DNA from: CAZDKK01 sp964506245
GTDB taxonomy: Bacteria; Eisenbacteria; RBG-16-71-46; CAIMUX01; WJJG01
DNA length: 64,000 bases
Reading direction: 5' to 3'
NCBI GenBank assembly: GCA_964506245.1
Contig: CAZDKK010000012.1
Coordinates: 1 to 64,000, forward strand
How positions within the stretch are numbered: the first letter of the stretch is position 1; each line of letters starts with the position of its first letter. Made by a program: the position numbers and the translations under genes. Shown piece after piece: positions 19,027-27,042 of this stretch. The notes beneath the pieces are model-generated. The model ran no database searches. It had not been told where the DNA came from and worked only from the letters and a program-made list of their open reading frames with translations.

Positions 19027-20892
19027 TTACCGCAGCCGAATGACCCGTGTCCCCACACGGGCGCTCCCCGCCTCGAGCCGCACGTAGTGGACACCGCGCG
19101 GCACCGGCGCCCCGCGCTCGTCCTCACCCCGCCACACGACCCGCCCCTCCAGCTCACCGCCAGCGCCTGCGCGCACCGGGAAGGCGCGCACGAGCCGCCC
19201 GGCGACGTCGTAGATCGCGAGGCGCGCGGGCGATCCCGCCAGTTCTCCCGGCACGTTGAAGTCGATCGTGGTTTCGCCCTCGAAGGGGTTGGGCGCGCAG
19301 GTGAGTCCCAGCCCGCTCGTGGCCGGATGCCCCGGATCCGCCCCACCGCCCGGCCGGGTCTCCCCCCCGGGCTCCTCCACCGCCGTGACCACCCCAGGAT
19401 CGAGCAGCCAGGGGGTGAACACGACGAAATCGCCCACGCGATCCCCCAGACCGCCGGGATTCTGCGTGGGGTGGTGCGGCCCCGTGGGATCGCCCCACCA
19501 GTTGTTCTCCGCCGCCACCGGCACGGCCGCGTCATCGTTGCGCAAGCCGTAGCCGGCGTTGCCCGCGATGCTGTTCTCGTGCACCGCCGGGACGTGTCCC
19601 GCCCACCCGAGCGTGAAGTGAATCCCAGATTCATCGTTCTCGGTGATCGTGCAGCCCGTGATCGTTGGCTGCGAATTCATCATGTACAAGCCCCCGCCGA
19701 TCAGGGCTTGATTGCCCAGGACCAGGTTCGCGTCGATCGCGGGTGTGCAGGCCGTCTCGCAGAAGATCCCGCCACCCCGGCCCGCAGCCACGTTCTCTGA
19801 GATCTGGTTGCCGGAGATGGTCGGGGAGGACATGTAGTAACAGTAGACGCCGCCCCCGTCGGCTGCTGAGTTGCGCACGATGGTGTTGGCACTGACGTGC
19901 GGCGTCGTGCACCAGGCCACCAGGGCCAGCCCGCCGCCTTGCGCGCCGGCCGTGTTGCCAGAGACCTCGCATTCGATCACGGCGAGGTCGTGGCTCTCCT
20001 CGGCGAAGATCCCGCCCCCGTAGCCGGACGCATGGTTGTCGTGGACGCGGTTGGCGCGCACGTGGGCCAAGGTCCAGTTGCAGTAGATTCCCCCTCCCAG
20101 CTCCGCGTCGTTGTGAGCGATCTCGTTGTCGAAGACCTTGGGCGTCTCCGTGTAGGGATTGAAGATGCTCAACGCGCCTCCGCCGTGGGCGGAGTTGCCT
20201 TCGAAGGTGTTGCGCGCGATGACGATCGGTCCGCCACCGCCGGAAAGCTCTTCGCAGTGGATGCCCCCTCCGTAATAGGCATCGGCCGAGTTGTCCCGGA
20301 ACTCATTATCCACGATGACGGGATAGGCACCTTCGTAACAGCAGACCCCCCCGCCGCTCCCGTCGATCACGGTGTTGCCGAGGAAGCTGTTGCCCTGAAT
20401 GATCGGGCTGTGCCCGTTCCCCGAGCAGTGGATCCCACCCCCGTAGTAGGTCGCGACGTTGTCCACGATCCGGTTGCCGCGAATCCTCGGGGCCGCTGAG
20501 AGGCAAGCGATGCCGCCGCCCATCTCGCCTGTTCCGTGCGTGATCGTGAAACCTTCGATCAAGGTGGTCGAGTCGACTGGTACCGCGATGCGGATCACCG
20601 TGTCGACGCCCATGGCGTCGATCGTCGTCGCCTCGGGCCCCGCCTGGCTGATCAGGGTGAGCGACTGCCGCGCGGGCCAGACGATGTCCTCGTAGTAGAT
20701 GCCGGGCGCGACCAGGACCGTGTCGCCATCGCTCGCCACGATGAGCGCGTGCTGGATCGTCGCGTACTGAGCCGGCACGTGCAGCGTGTGTGCCGCCGCG
20801 GGCGCGATGAGGAGCGCCAGGCCGGCGCCGATCCACCAACCCCACCGGAGGATCGATCGTCCCCACTCCCTGAGGGATTCACCGCCGCGCAT
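19027..20892 (-). CDS. Secreted parallel beta-helix protein with FlgD-like C-domain
   Basis: 621 residues. An N-terminal signal peptide (ILRWGWWIGAGLALLIAPAAAHT) is followed by IQHALIVASDGDTVLVAPGIYYED, the standard opening of right-handed beta-helix proteins. Many helix coils then carry the pattern 'GGGI.C....P.I.GN.I..N.A..GGG'. The last 85 residues are an FlgD-like beta-sandwich that begins CAPNPFEGETTIDF and ends GVHYVRLEAGS ... RVIRL, the presumed outer-membrane sorting domain. Beta-helix proteins of this type bind or cut polysaccharides, but no catalytic site is obvious. AGGAGGT lies seven bases before ATG 20892. Confidence 0.9.
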   Translation of the reverse strand: MRGGESLREWGRSILRWGWWIGAGLALLIAPAAAHTLHVPAQYATIQHALIVASDGDTVLVAPGIYYEDIVWPARQSLTLISQAGPEATTIDAMGVDTVIRIAVPVDSTTLIEGFTITHGTGEMGGGIACLSAAPRIRGNRIVDNVATYYGGGIHCSGNGHSPIIQGNSFLGNTVIDGSGGGVCCYEGAYPVIVDNEFRDNSADAYYGGGIHCEELSGGGGPIVIARNTFEGNSAHGGGALSIFNPYTETPKVFDNEIAHNDAELGGGIYCNWTLAHVRANRVHDNHASGYGGGIFAEESHDLAVIECEVSGNTAGAQGGGLALVAWCTTPHVSANTIVRNSAADGGGVYCYYMSSPTISGNQISENVAAGRGGGIFCETACTPAIDANLVLGNQALIGGGLYMMNSQPTITGCTITENDESGIHFTLGWAGHVPAVHENSIAGNAGYGLRNDDAAVPVAAENNWWGDPTGPHHPTQNPGGLGDRVGDFVVFTPWLLDPGVVTAVEEPGGETRPGGGADPGHPATSGLGLTCAPNPFEGETTIDFNVPGELAGSPARLAIYDVAGRLVRAFPVRAGAGGELEGRVVWRGEDERGAPVPRGVHYVRLEAGSARVGTRVIRLR

Positions 20893-21232
20893 GATTTACC
20901 TCCTGGTCGCATGCGGCACGGGATGGCGCATGCCATCCCGCGCGAGGTCGTCACGCAGCACGTACAAGCATAGCACACGCTGGCGATCTGGCCGCGTCGA
21001 CGCCGCGGACATCCTGCATCCCGGGGAGGTGGCCCCTTTCCGTCCTGCCCCTGGGACACCTGCATCAGGGATCGCGCGCGCAGAGCAGCCGTTCCCCAGC
21101 TCTGACCGGGGCTCCGCCGTGCCCGGTCGGCAGTTGACGCCCGCGCCACCGTGTGGTTAGCTCCCTGGTGTGGGATCGTGCCTCAAGAGCTCCTCGCGTC
21201 CCGTTCACGATCCGCACAAGGAGGAAGGCACC

Positions 21233-21919
21233 ATGAAGATGGTCCTGCTCCGATCGCTGTGCGCCCCGCTGCTGGCCATTCCGGTCATCGGTCCGGTCCT
21301 GAGCCCCGCCGGCGCTGTGCTGGTCGAGGCCGACCTGGACGGCCTGCCCACCCTGATGGAGCTCGTGAATCTCCCCGCCCGCACGATGGCGGGAGAGGGG
21401 GGGCGCCCCGTGGACGTCGTGGGGGGCACGTCCAGCTCCTCCGTCGGCACTGGTCGGGCCAAGGGCAACGCCTATCGCGCCGACATCAGCGTCTTTCTGA
21501 ACAAGGCCGAGTTCTGGCTCGATTTCACGAGCATGCAGACCTTGAGCTACTACGTCTTTGTCTCGCCGGTCGAGTTCGGCACGTACACCGAGATTCACCG
21601 CCATTCAGAGAGCGTCACCGGATCTGGCGCGGCGTGGTATTCGACGGGCCCGATCTACGTGCCCTTGAATGCCGGCTACTACTACATCATCGCCGTCTCC
21701 TGGAGCGGCACGCTGAGGTACTACTTCAGCAGTGGAGACTCGCAAGCCACCTCCTTTGGTGCCCACGTCCACGGACACGCCAGCGGCTATCATCCGCTCC
21801 CCACCACTATCCAGAGCTCGGCCAACGATCAAGCGATCTACTATCAGCAGTTGACCACGACCGGGGTATCGCCGGCGGAAAGGTCGACATGGGGGGCGAT
21901 CAAGGCGCTTTACCGGTAG
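21233..21919 (+). CDS. Secreted protein of unknown function with C-terminal WGAIKALYR tail
   Basis: About 228 residues. The signal peptide is MKMVLLRSLCAPLLAIPVIG..., cleaved before VEADLDG or thereabouts. The body is rich in Tyr, Ser and Thr with alternating hydrophobic residues (YYIIAVSWSGTLRYYFSSG), consistent with a beta-sandwich; no known family is recognised. The last residues are STWGAIKALYR, a tail shared with three other exported proteins in this window. AAGGAGGAAGG precedes ATG 21233. A weak promoter (TTGACG at 21134-21139, TTAGCT 17 bases on) lies upstream. The gene faces the minus-strand neighbour across a hairpin. Confidence 0.8.
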   Translation: MKMVLLRSLCAPLLAIPVIGPVLSPAGAVLVEADLDGLPTLMELVNLPARTMAGEGGRPVDVVGGTSSSSVGTGRAKGNAYRADISVFLNKAEFWLDFTSMQTLSYYVFVSPVEFGTYTEIHRHSESVTGSGAAWYSTGPIYVPLNAGYYYIIAVSWSGTLRYYFSSGDSQATSFGAHVHGHASGYHPLPTTIQSSANDQAIYYQQLTTTGVSPAERSTWGAIKALYR

Positions 21920-21935
21920 CCGCGCGGCGCAGGGA

Positions 21936-21959
21936 CCGACCGCCGTCCCGGCGGGTCGG
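21936..21959. terminator. Hairpin between convergent genes, likely two-way terminator
   Basis: CCGACCGCCG and CGGCGGGTCGG pair around TCC with a one-base bulge. It sits midway between two convergent stops. No U-run follows on either strand, so termination strength is uncertain. Confidence 0.45.
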
Positions 21960-21977
21960 AGCAGGCGCCGTCCTGCA

Positions 21978-23534
21978 TCAGCGCAGGCAGAGCACGCGCC
22001 CGGACCCGCTTCTCCTCCCGCGCTCATCCTCCAGGCGCAGGATGTAGATGCCCGCGGGCACTTGCTCACCCGACCGTCCCCGCCCATCCCAGGTGATACG
22101 GCCTTCGCCCGGCGGGCACCCGGGGGCGGCCAGCGTGATGACCTCCCGGCCGCTCACGTCGAGCACCCGCAGCCAGGCGGCCGCCGCGCGTTCCCCGCCG
22201 TACCGGATCGTCGTCCCCTCGCGAAACGGATTGGGCGTGCTCGCGATCACGAGCTGGGTCGGGTCTGACCGCGCCGCTTCCGGCCCCCCGTCCACGGCCG
22301 CGGGCCCCCGCAGCAAGATGTCCGGGAAGATCGTCTCCCCGCCCCGCGTGATCCACCCCGAGACCGCCTCGCTCACCAGGCCGTCCTTCTCGGCGACCAC
22401 CGAGTACAGGGTCGAATCCGTGGTCCGATTGCCCGCCCACGCGCCAAGGTGATACAGTCCGTCGGCGTCCGTCAGCTTCTTGGATCGCACGAGCAGCTCG
22501 CCCGTGGTCCGGCCGATGGTGCTGCAGGTGATGAACGCCCCCTCGACCGGCGCGCCCACCTCATTGATCACGCGTCCCCCACCCGCGCCGACGTACGGGT
22601 AGTAGACCTCGTCCAGCAGCGCTGGGAGCGCGTCGGCATCCCAGCGCGACCGGACGATGTTCGGGATGATGATCCAGTGGCCCGCAAAGAGCATGACTCC
22701 ATTGATCTCCCCATTGTCGTAGCGATCCAGCAGGTGTCTGTACATGTAGTCGATGCAGGCCGGTGTCATCCAGCCGTAGGTGCCGTTCATGATGTAGATG
22801 CCGCAGTTGATCTCTTTGCCGGGGTAGGAGGCGCGGAACTGCGTCACGTAGGTGTCGATGTAGGTGTAGTAGGGGTTCTGGTTGTAGATCCAGAGGTTGA
22901 TGCCGTCGACGAAGGGCACGAACTGAGCCGGGAGGGTGTGACCCGAGTAGATCACGACGAAGAGCTTCAGGTGCGGCGTGGTCTCGGGCGTGTTGTGGTG
23001 CACGACGCCATTGGCATCCACGACCTTGCCCTTGAGCGCGTCGCGAATATCGTGGACGGAGGCGGTGTCGAGGCCGCCGAAGTCGTCGATGTTGATGCCG
23101 TAGATCTGCCCGTGGATCTTCGAGAGCCGCGAGAAGCGTGCGGCCCCCTGGACCATGCCCGGCGGCCAGAGCGGCGCGTAGAGCGCGGTGTCGGCCGGCA
23201 CATTGACCACCCCACTTTCGCTGGGGGGACGGACGACGCCCGTGAGGCGCTCGGCGTTCCACTGGTTGCACGTCAGGTCGATCCACTGCTGGAACGTGTG
23301 CCCCTCGTCACTGGGATCGTTCATGTTCCAGAAATCGCCGAAGCCAAAGGCGACCTGGACGTTCGTGCTCTCCGGAATGCCCGGCGCCTGGTAGACGGGG
23401 CCATCGCTCGAACGCCAGATGCCGAGGGGGCCGGCGGGTCGGGGCAGCGCATCGGTCGTGGGTTGCGCGAGGTTCGTGCCGCAGAGGAGCAAGAGAGAAC
23501 CGGCAAGCGTCAAGCGCGCGAAAGACCGTTTCAT
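21978..23534 (-). CDS. Secreted TIM-barrel-like protein with regulatory-like and FlgD-like domains
   Basis: About 518 residues. MKRSFARLTLAGSLLLLCGTNLAQ is a signal peptide, and GGGAGG lies just upstream of ATG 23534. The first 320 residues look like a barrel enzyme domain with IYGINIDDFGGLD, LFVVIYSG, INLWIYNQNP and GVMLFAGHWI, reminiscent of glycoside-hydrolase-like folds, though no family is certain. About residues 325-420 form a carboxypeptidase-regulatory-like beta-sandwich (GRVINEVGAPVEGAFITC ... TDADGLYHLG). The C-terminus is an FlgD-like domain (STPNPFREGTTIRY ... GIYILRLEDERG). The frame stays open far upstream on the same strand, but that part lies antisense to real genes and has no start signal. 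Confidence 0.85.
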   Translation of the reverse strand: MKRSFARLTLAGSLLLLCGTNLAQPTTDALPRPAGPLGIWRSSDGPVYQAPGIPESTNVQVAFGFGDFWNMNDPSDEGHTFQQWIDLTCNQWNAERLTGVVRPPSESGVVNVPADTALYAPLWPPGMVQGAARFSRLSKIHGQIYGINIDDFGGLDTASVHDIRDALKGKVVDANGVVHHNTPETTPHLKLFVVIYSGHTLPAQFVPFVDGINLWIYNQNPYYTYIDTYVTQFRASYPGKEINCGIYIMNGTYGWMTPACIDYMYRHLLDRYDNGEINGVMLFAGHWIIIPNIVRSRWDADALPALLDEVYYPYVGAGGGRVINEVGAPVEGAFITCSTIGRTTGELLVRSKKLTDADGLYHLGAWAGNRTTDSTLYSVVAEKDGLVSEAVSGWITRGGETIFPDILLRGPAAVDGGPEAARSDPTQLVIASTPNPFREGTTIRYGGERAAAAWLRVLDVSGREVITLAAPGCPPGEGRITWDGRGRSGEQVPAGIYILRLEDERGRRSGSGRVLCLR

Positions 23535-23653
23535 GACAGCCTCCCGAGCTGAGGTGAGTGGCCAACTGCGATTCTGCGCTCTCGCGCAGCGCGCTGGCAA
23601 GTCGTCTGTGGTGGGATCACCTGTGGTGGGCTCGTCTGCGGCGGGATCCTCGG

Positions 23654-24334
23654 TCACGGGCACTGGACGTACGCGGCCAGCATCGCGACCGCCTGGTGGA
23701 TCAACGCGTCTCGGTCGATCCCTCCCGGCGGCTCGTGGACGATCCAGCGCGACAGGGCTGTGATGGTGTGCACGAACACGTGCGCGGCAGCGGGATCGGC
23801 CCCGATGCGCGTCGCCGAGCGGCGCGCCAGCAGGTGTGCGACCTGCTCGACGTAGGAGCGATTCTCCGCGCGCTCCCGCCGGCGAACATCCGGCGGGCGC
23901 GGGACTTCCTCGATGAGGGCTCGATTGAGCCGCGGGCTGTCCGAGTGGGCTTCGACCAGGCAACGGAAGAGGTCGCGCAGCGCGGTCTCGAGGGGGATCG
24001 CCGGATCGCGCAGCGTCTCGATGGAGCGCTCGATGACCGGTCGGACAGCCCGCTGATGCTGTTCGAGCAGCCCGACCAGAATCGCTTCCTTGTTGGGGAA
24101 GTACTGGTAGAGCGACCCGATCGAGACGCCCGCCCGGGCGGCAATCCGGTTGGTGCTGGTCGCGTCGTACCCGTCCTCCGCGATGAGCTGTGCCGCGGCC
24201 TCCAGGATGGCCGCCACGGTCTGACGAGCCCGCTCCTGGCGCGGAATCCTGGGCCCCGAAATCCGAGCCTGCGGCGATCTGCCCCGGCGCAGCGGGCGGC
24301 TCTTCCTCCCCGAACTTGCACTCTTGTTTACCAT
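23654..24334 (-). CDS. TetR/AcrR-family transcriptional repressor
   Basis: About 226 residues. The helix-turn-helix is plain: ILEAAAQLIAEDGYDATSTNRIAARAGVSIGSLYQYFPNKEAIL at about residues 43-86. The rest is the variable ligand-binding helical domain. It begins at ATG 24334, with GGAGAGA upstream, and is transcribed away from a methyltransferase gene. The 148-base gap between them holds a palindrome that fits a TetR operator, so it probably controls itself and the methyltransferase. A basic N-terminal extension (SGRKSRPLRRGRSPQ) precedes the DNA-binding domain. The inducer is unknown. Confidence 0.92.
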   Translation of the reverse strand: MVNKSASSGRKSRPLRRGRSPQARISGPRIPRQERARQTVAAILEAAAQLIAEDGYDATSTNRIAARAGVSIGSLYQYFPNKEAILVGLLEQHQRAVRPVIERSIETLRDPAIPLETALRDLFRCLVEAHSDSPRLNRALIEEVPRPPDVRRRERAENRSYVEQVAHLLARRSATRIGADPAAAHVFVHTITALSRWIVHEPPGGIDRDALIHQAVAMLAAYVQCP

Positions 24335-24414
24335 TGTGCCATTCTCTCCATCCGCCCCACGCACCGGCCCGAACGCGAGCCAACACACCGGGGCGCGCGG
24401 CGTATCCTACGATA

Positions 24415-24430
24415 GTGAGTGATAACTCAC
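24415..24430. promoter_or_regulatory. Palindromic operator between TetR and methyltransferase genes
   Basis: GTGAGT and ACTCAC form six-base perfect inverted arms around GATA. The site lies 81 bases from the TetR start and 53 bases from the methyltransferase start, the place expected for a shared TetR operator. Confidence 0.65.
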
Positions 24431-24482
24431 ATTTCAATCCCGACGTGGATTCGCGCCGGAAAGAGGTAAGGAGGATTCGACC

Positions 24483-25109
24483 ATGACGCAGCGCCCCGCT
24501 CCCGTGACCCATGAGCCGCTCGCGGGCCATGCTCCCGCGCCCGCCGAGCGCGTCTGCCCGTGGTGGCTCGGGCCCTTGTTGGCGAGCCCCGTGCGCCGGC
24601 TCTTCGACAACACCGGGCCGTTGCTGGCAACGCTCATCGAGCCGGGCATGACGGTGCTCGACTTCGGCTGCGCGATGGGCTTTCACACCCTGCCCGCGGC
24701 GCGACTCGCGGGGGCGCACGGCCGCGTGATCGCCGTGGACGTCCAGCCGCGCATGCTCGCGGGCCTGCGACGCCGCGCGGCCAGGGCCGGGCTGGTGGAA
24801 CGGATCGACCCGCGTCTGTGCCAACCGGGCGATCTCGGCTTCGAGGACCTGGCCCGGTCCGTGGACGTCGTCCTGGCGTTTCATGTGCTCCACGAGACAC
24901 CTGACATCCCTCGCACGCTGAATCAGCTCGGCCAGGTCCTGCGTCCGGGCGGCCGATTCCTGCTGGTGGAGCCCAAGGGACACGTATCGGAGGCCAGCTT
25001 CGCGGCGACCCTCGCCCACGCCGAGTCGGCCGGCCTCCAGGTCGTCTCGCCCGCCAGGACGCGCGGCAGCCGGGCCGTCGTGCTGCAGCGCCCGCCCGCA
25101 AACGGGTGA
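24483..25109 (+). CDS. Class I SAM-dependent methyltransferase
   Basis: 208 residues. The Rossmann-type methyltransferase signature is clear: TVLDFGCAMGFHTLPAARL (motif I), GRVIAVDVQPRMLAGL (motif II), VDVVLAFHVLHETPD, and LRPGGRFLLVEPKGHV. The family methylates small molecules, lipids or quinone-like compounds. The N-terminus has CPWWLGPLLASPVRRLFDN, a segment also seen in membrane-associated UbiE/Cfa-like proteins. Divergent from the TetR gene, it is likely under its control. GGTAAGGAGG precedes the ATG. Its substrate is not known. Confidence 0.9.
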   Translation: MTQRPAPVTHEPLAGHAPAPAERVCPWWLGPLLASPVRRLFDNTGPLLATLIEPGMTVLDFGCAMGFHTLPAARLAGAHGRVIAVDVQPRMLAGLRRRAARAGLVERIDPRLCQPGDLGFEDLARSVDVVLAFHVLHETPDIPRTLNQLGQVLRPGGRFLLVEPKGHVSEASFAATLAHAESAGLQVVSPARTRGSRAVVLQRPPANG

Positions 25110-25136
25110 GACAGCCCCAGCGGGATCGGCTACAAT
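25108..25136 (+). promoter_or_regulatory. Candidate sigma70-type promoter of the zinc-ribbon gene
   Basis: GAGACA at 25108-25113 and TACAAT at 25131-25136 are 17 bases apart. The pair sits 51 bases before the GTG start and overlaps the methyltransferase stop. Confidence 0.5.
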
Positions 25137-25187
25137 CCCGGCGAGCGCGATCTGCTGAGTTGTGTGTCAACCAAAGGGAGTGGCGCG

Positions 25188-25334
25188 GTGAACACCGACA
25201 CAGCGGACGAAGCGTTTGGCACGTACGAAGCCGAATGCGTCGGGTGTGACTCCTTCCTCCGTGTGAATGACCTCGGGCTTTGTGAGCGCTGCGCGGCCAA
25301 ATGCGAGAGGGACCTCATCCGCATGAGGGATTGA
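25188..25334 (+). CDS. Small zinc-ribbon protein, cut by an in-frame TGA
   Basis: A 48-codon frame from GTG 25188, with AAAGGGAG upstream. It codes for a single treble of paired cysteines, CVGC then CERC eleven residues later, followed by CERDLIRMRD. This is a typical small zinc-ribbon. The TGA at 25332-25334 is followed in the same frame by protein-like sequence (YSTSAYALRPAQRDELRNAV, then a basic tail) up to 25556. I recall zinc-ribbon proteins in which the RD is followed by Trp-x-Tyr-Ser, so a TGG-to-TGA change is likely; I cannot check this. The gene is either a recent pseudogene, a truncated functional protein, or a read-through product. Confidence 0.6.
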   Translation: MNTDTADEAFGTYEAECVGCDSFLRVNDLGLCERCAAKCERDLIRMRD

Positions 25335-25556
25335 GTGTACTCGACTTCGGCATACGCCCTGCGTCCCGCCCAGAGGGATGAACTGAGAAACGCGGTCGCT
25401 AAGCAGTACGGCACAGAGAACGAGCTTCTTGCCCAGTCTGACAGCAGATCATCACAGCGTACGGTCAGACGAGCCGCTCGCCGGCGCGGGCGTGCTTCCA
25501 GAGGAAGCCGCAATGAATCCTCCAGATGGCGCCGGAGCTCTCCGCCGGCAAGTTGA
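25335..25556 (+). pseudogene. In-frame downstream half of the zinc-ribbon gene
   Basis: Directly after the TGA the frame continues for 73 codons with no ribosome site of its own. The first 36 residues (helical, ...RDELRNAVAKQYGTENELLAQ) look like a real domain. The rest is an Arg/Ser-rich basic tail, a common ending for small zinc-ribbon proteins but also what frame-shifted GC-rich DNA gives. Translation would need read-through or re-initiation at the abutting GTG. Confidence 0.45.
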
Positions 25557-25644
25557 GCGGCGGGCCAAGTCGGGACTCCGCGACTATCCCATCCGCCCGA
25601 CCACGTTCGCTGGTGAAGCTGGCGGTGGCCGTCAAAGGGCCAAC

Positions 25645-26238
25645 ATGAAGGCATGCATTCTAGGCTGGATACCGCTTGCGCTGGCGCTGTCTACCTGTGC
25701 GTGCACGCGGCCGGCGTCCAACCCCTCACACAGGACCGGGTTTGCGTCAACGGCGTGCGGCTTCCAGCTCGATCTCCCCCCGGGTTGGTTCGCCATGAGC
25801 ACCACGACCGATCTTGTCTTATCCGACAGCTCTTGCGCAGTCGGCCTCCGGTCCGAGACGTGGGAGGCAGCCGCGGAGCATTCGCCGTACGACATCCCCG
25901 AGTTCGCTATCTATGTTGAAGTCTTCGCCGGGTCGCTGGACGACGCCTGCGAGAAGACATTCATCTGTCGGGATGATCACGGAGCGTGGTGGATAGAAGG
26001 CCGAATGGGGACCCGCGACGGGGCGGCGTCGATCTCGTCGACCGCCTGGCACGGCGTGCGAGGAGTCTCAGAGACCGGCAGATACTGGAAGGAGGGAGGT
26101 TACGCCGGACCCGCGAAGGCCTTCGTTGCACTGCTTGACAGCCGCGATGGTCGTCTGGCCCTCGTGATTGCGGACAATGAGATGAACGATGAGCTGTTGT
26201 TCAGCAGAATTCTTCAGTCGTTCCTTTTCACGGACTGA
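25645..26238 (+). CDS. Putative lipoprotein of unknown function
   Basis: About 197 residues. MKACILGWIPLALALSTCACTRP is a signal peptide with Cys residues at the expected lipobox position, though Thr before the first Cys is not ideal. The mature part begins with CGFQLDLPPGWFAMSTTTDLVLSDSSCAVGL, reminiscent of PsbP/MOG1-like 'F.L..P.GW' domains seen in small bacterial lipoproteins. It ends in RLALVIADNEMNDELLFSRILQSFLF. The start ATG 25645 has AAAGGG upstream. No partner gene is evident; the local GC content seems somewhat lower than in the flanking operons. Confidence 0.65.
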   Translation: MKACILGWIPLALALSTCACTRPASNPSHRTGFASTACGFQLDLPPGWFAMSTTTDLVLSDSSCAVGLRSETWEAAAEHSPYDIPEFAIYVEVFAGSLDDACEKTFICRDDHGAWWIEGRMGTRDGAASISSTAWHGVRGVSETGRYWKEGGYAGPAKAFVALLDSRDGRLALVIADNEMNDELLFSRILQSFLFTD

Positions 26239-26319
26239 CACGGCTAACCAGGGCGTGCACCCGCCAGTCGCTTCGCGCCTGCAGGTGACGCCTGCAGTTG
26301 GGCGTATGGGAGGTCGGAC

Positions 26320-26955
26320 ATGAGAATCCGAGAAACGGGTGGTCCCATCTATAGGCTGAAGGTAACACTCCGCGGATCGAAGCCACCGATCTGGCGGCGG
26401 TTCTTGATACCGGGGGGGATTACGCTGAAGCGACTTCATGACTCGCTCCAGGCGGTCATGGGCTGGTACGATGGGCATCTTCATCAGTTCCATTGCGCCG
26501 GCGTGCTCTATGGCACCTCGGATCGCGAGATTGGGCTGGACCGCGCGAGCGAGACCAGAACGACCGTCGATCAGCTCCTTCGCCGGCCGAAGGATCGCCT
26601 GGTCTATGAATACGATTTCGGAGACAGCTGGGAGCACGAGGTCGTCCTCGAGGGGATCCTCCCGCCGGGGCGCGATGGGCGGTATCCGATCGTTGAGGCG
26701 GGGCGTCGAGCCTGTCCCCCAGAAGATGTCGGCGGAATCCCAGGGTACGAGCGATTCCTTGAAATCGTAACGAGTCCGAAGCACCCGGAATACCGCGAGA
26801 CCCTGGAGTGGTTTGGCCGTCCATTTGATCCCGAGAGCTTCGATCCACATGAAGTGAATCTGTCGATCCATGGCGGCTGGGCTCCCGCCCAGGACGCCGA
26901 ACAAGCGGATGAACGCGCCGGCCGGCGCCGCCGCGCTGATCGGAAACAGAGCTGA
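26320..26955 (+). CDS. Plasmid pRiA4b ORF-3-like family protein
   Basis: 211 residues. The sequence IYRLKVTLRGSKPPIWRRFLIPGGITLKRLHDSLQAVMGW, HLHQF, YEYDFGDSWEHEVVLE and CPPEDVGGIPGYERFLEI is the full signature of the PRiA4_ORF3 family. This family is widespread on plasmids and mobile DNA and its function is not settled; the early link to IS1096 TnpR was by similarity only. GGGAGG lies seven bases before the ATG. The C-terminus ends in a basic, low-complexity tail (ERAGRRRRADRKQS). It is a single gene here, not in an obvious operon. Confidence 0.9.
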   Translation: MRIRETGGPIYRLKVTLRGSKPPIWRRFLIPGGITLKRLHDSLQAVMGWYDGHLHQFHCAGVLYGTSDREIGLDRASETRTTVDQLLRRPKDRLVYEYDFGDSWEHEVVLEGILPPGRDGRYPIVEAGRRACPPEDVGGIPGYERFLEIVTSPKHPEYRETLEWFGRPFDPESFDPHEVNLSIHGGWAPAQDAEQADERAGRRRRADRKQS

Positions 26956-27042
26956 GGGATTGCCGACCGCAGCCGCGGGAAGCCAGGGCCGCGCCAGGAT
27001 CATCCGCGGGTGATGTCCGCGTTCGCAGGAAAGGATGCCGAC

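Noticed and set aside
23535..25019. Upstream extension of the 21978-23534 minus-strand gene to about 1,000 codons
   Set aside because: The extra part runs antisense to the TetR and methyltransferase genes; a signal peptide and ribosome site at ATG 23534 mark the real start.
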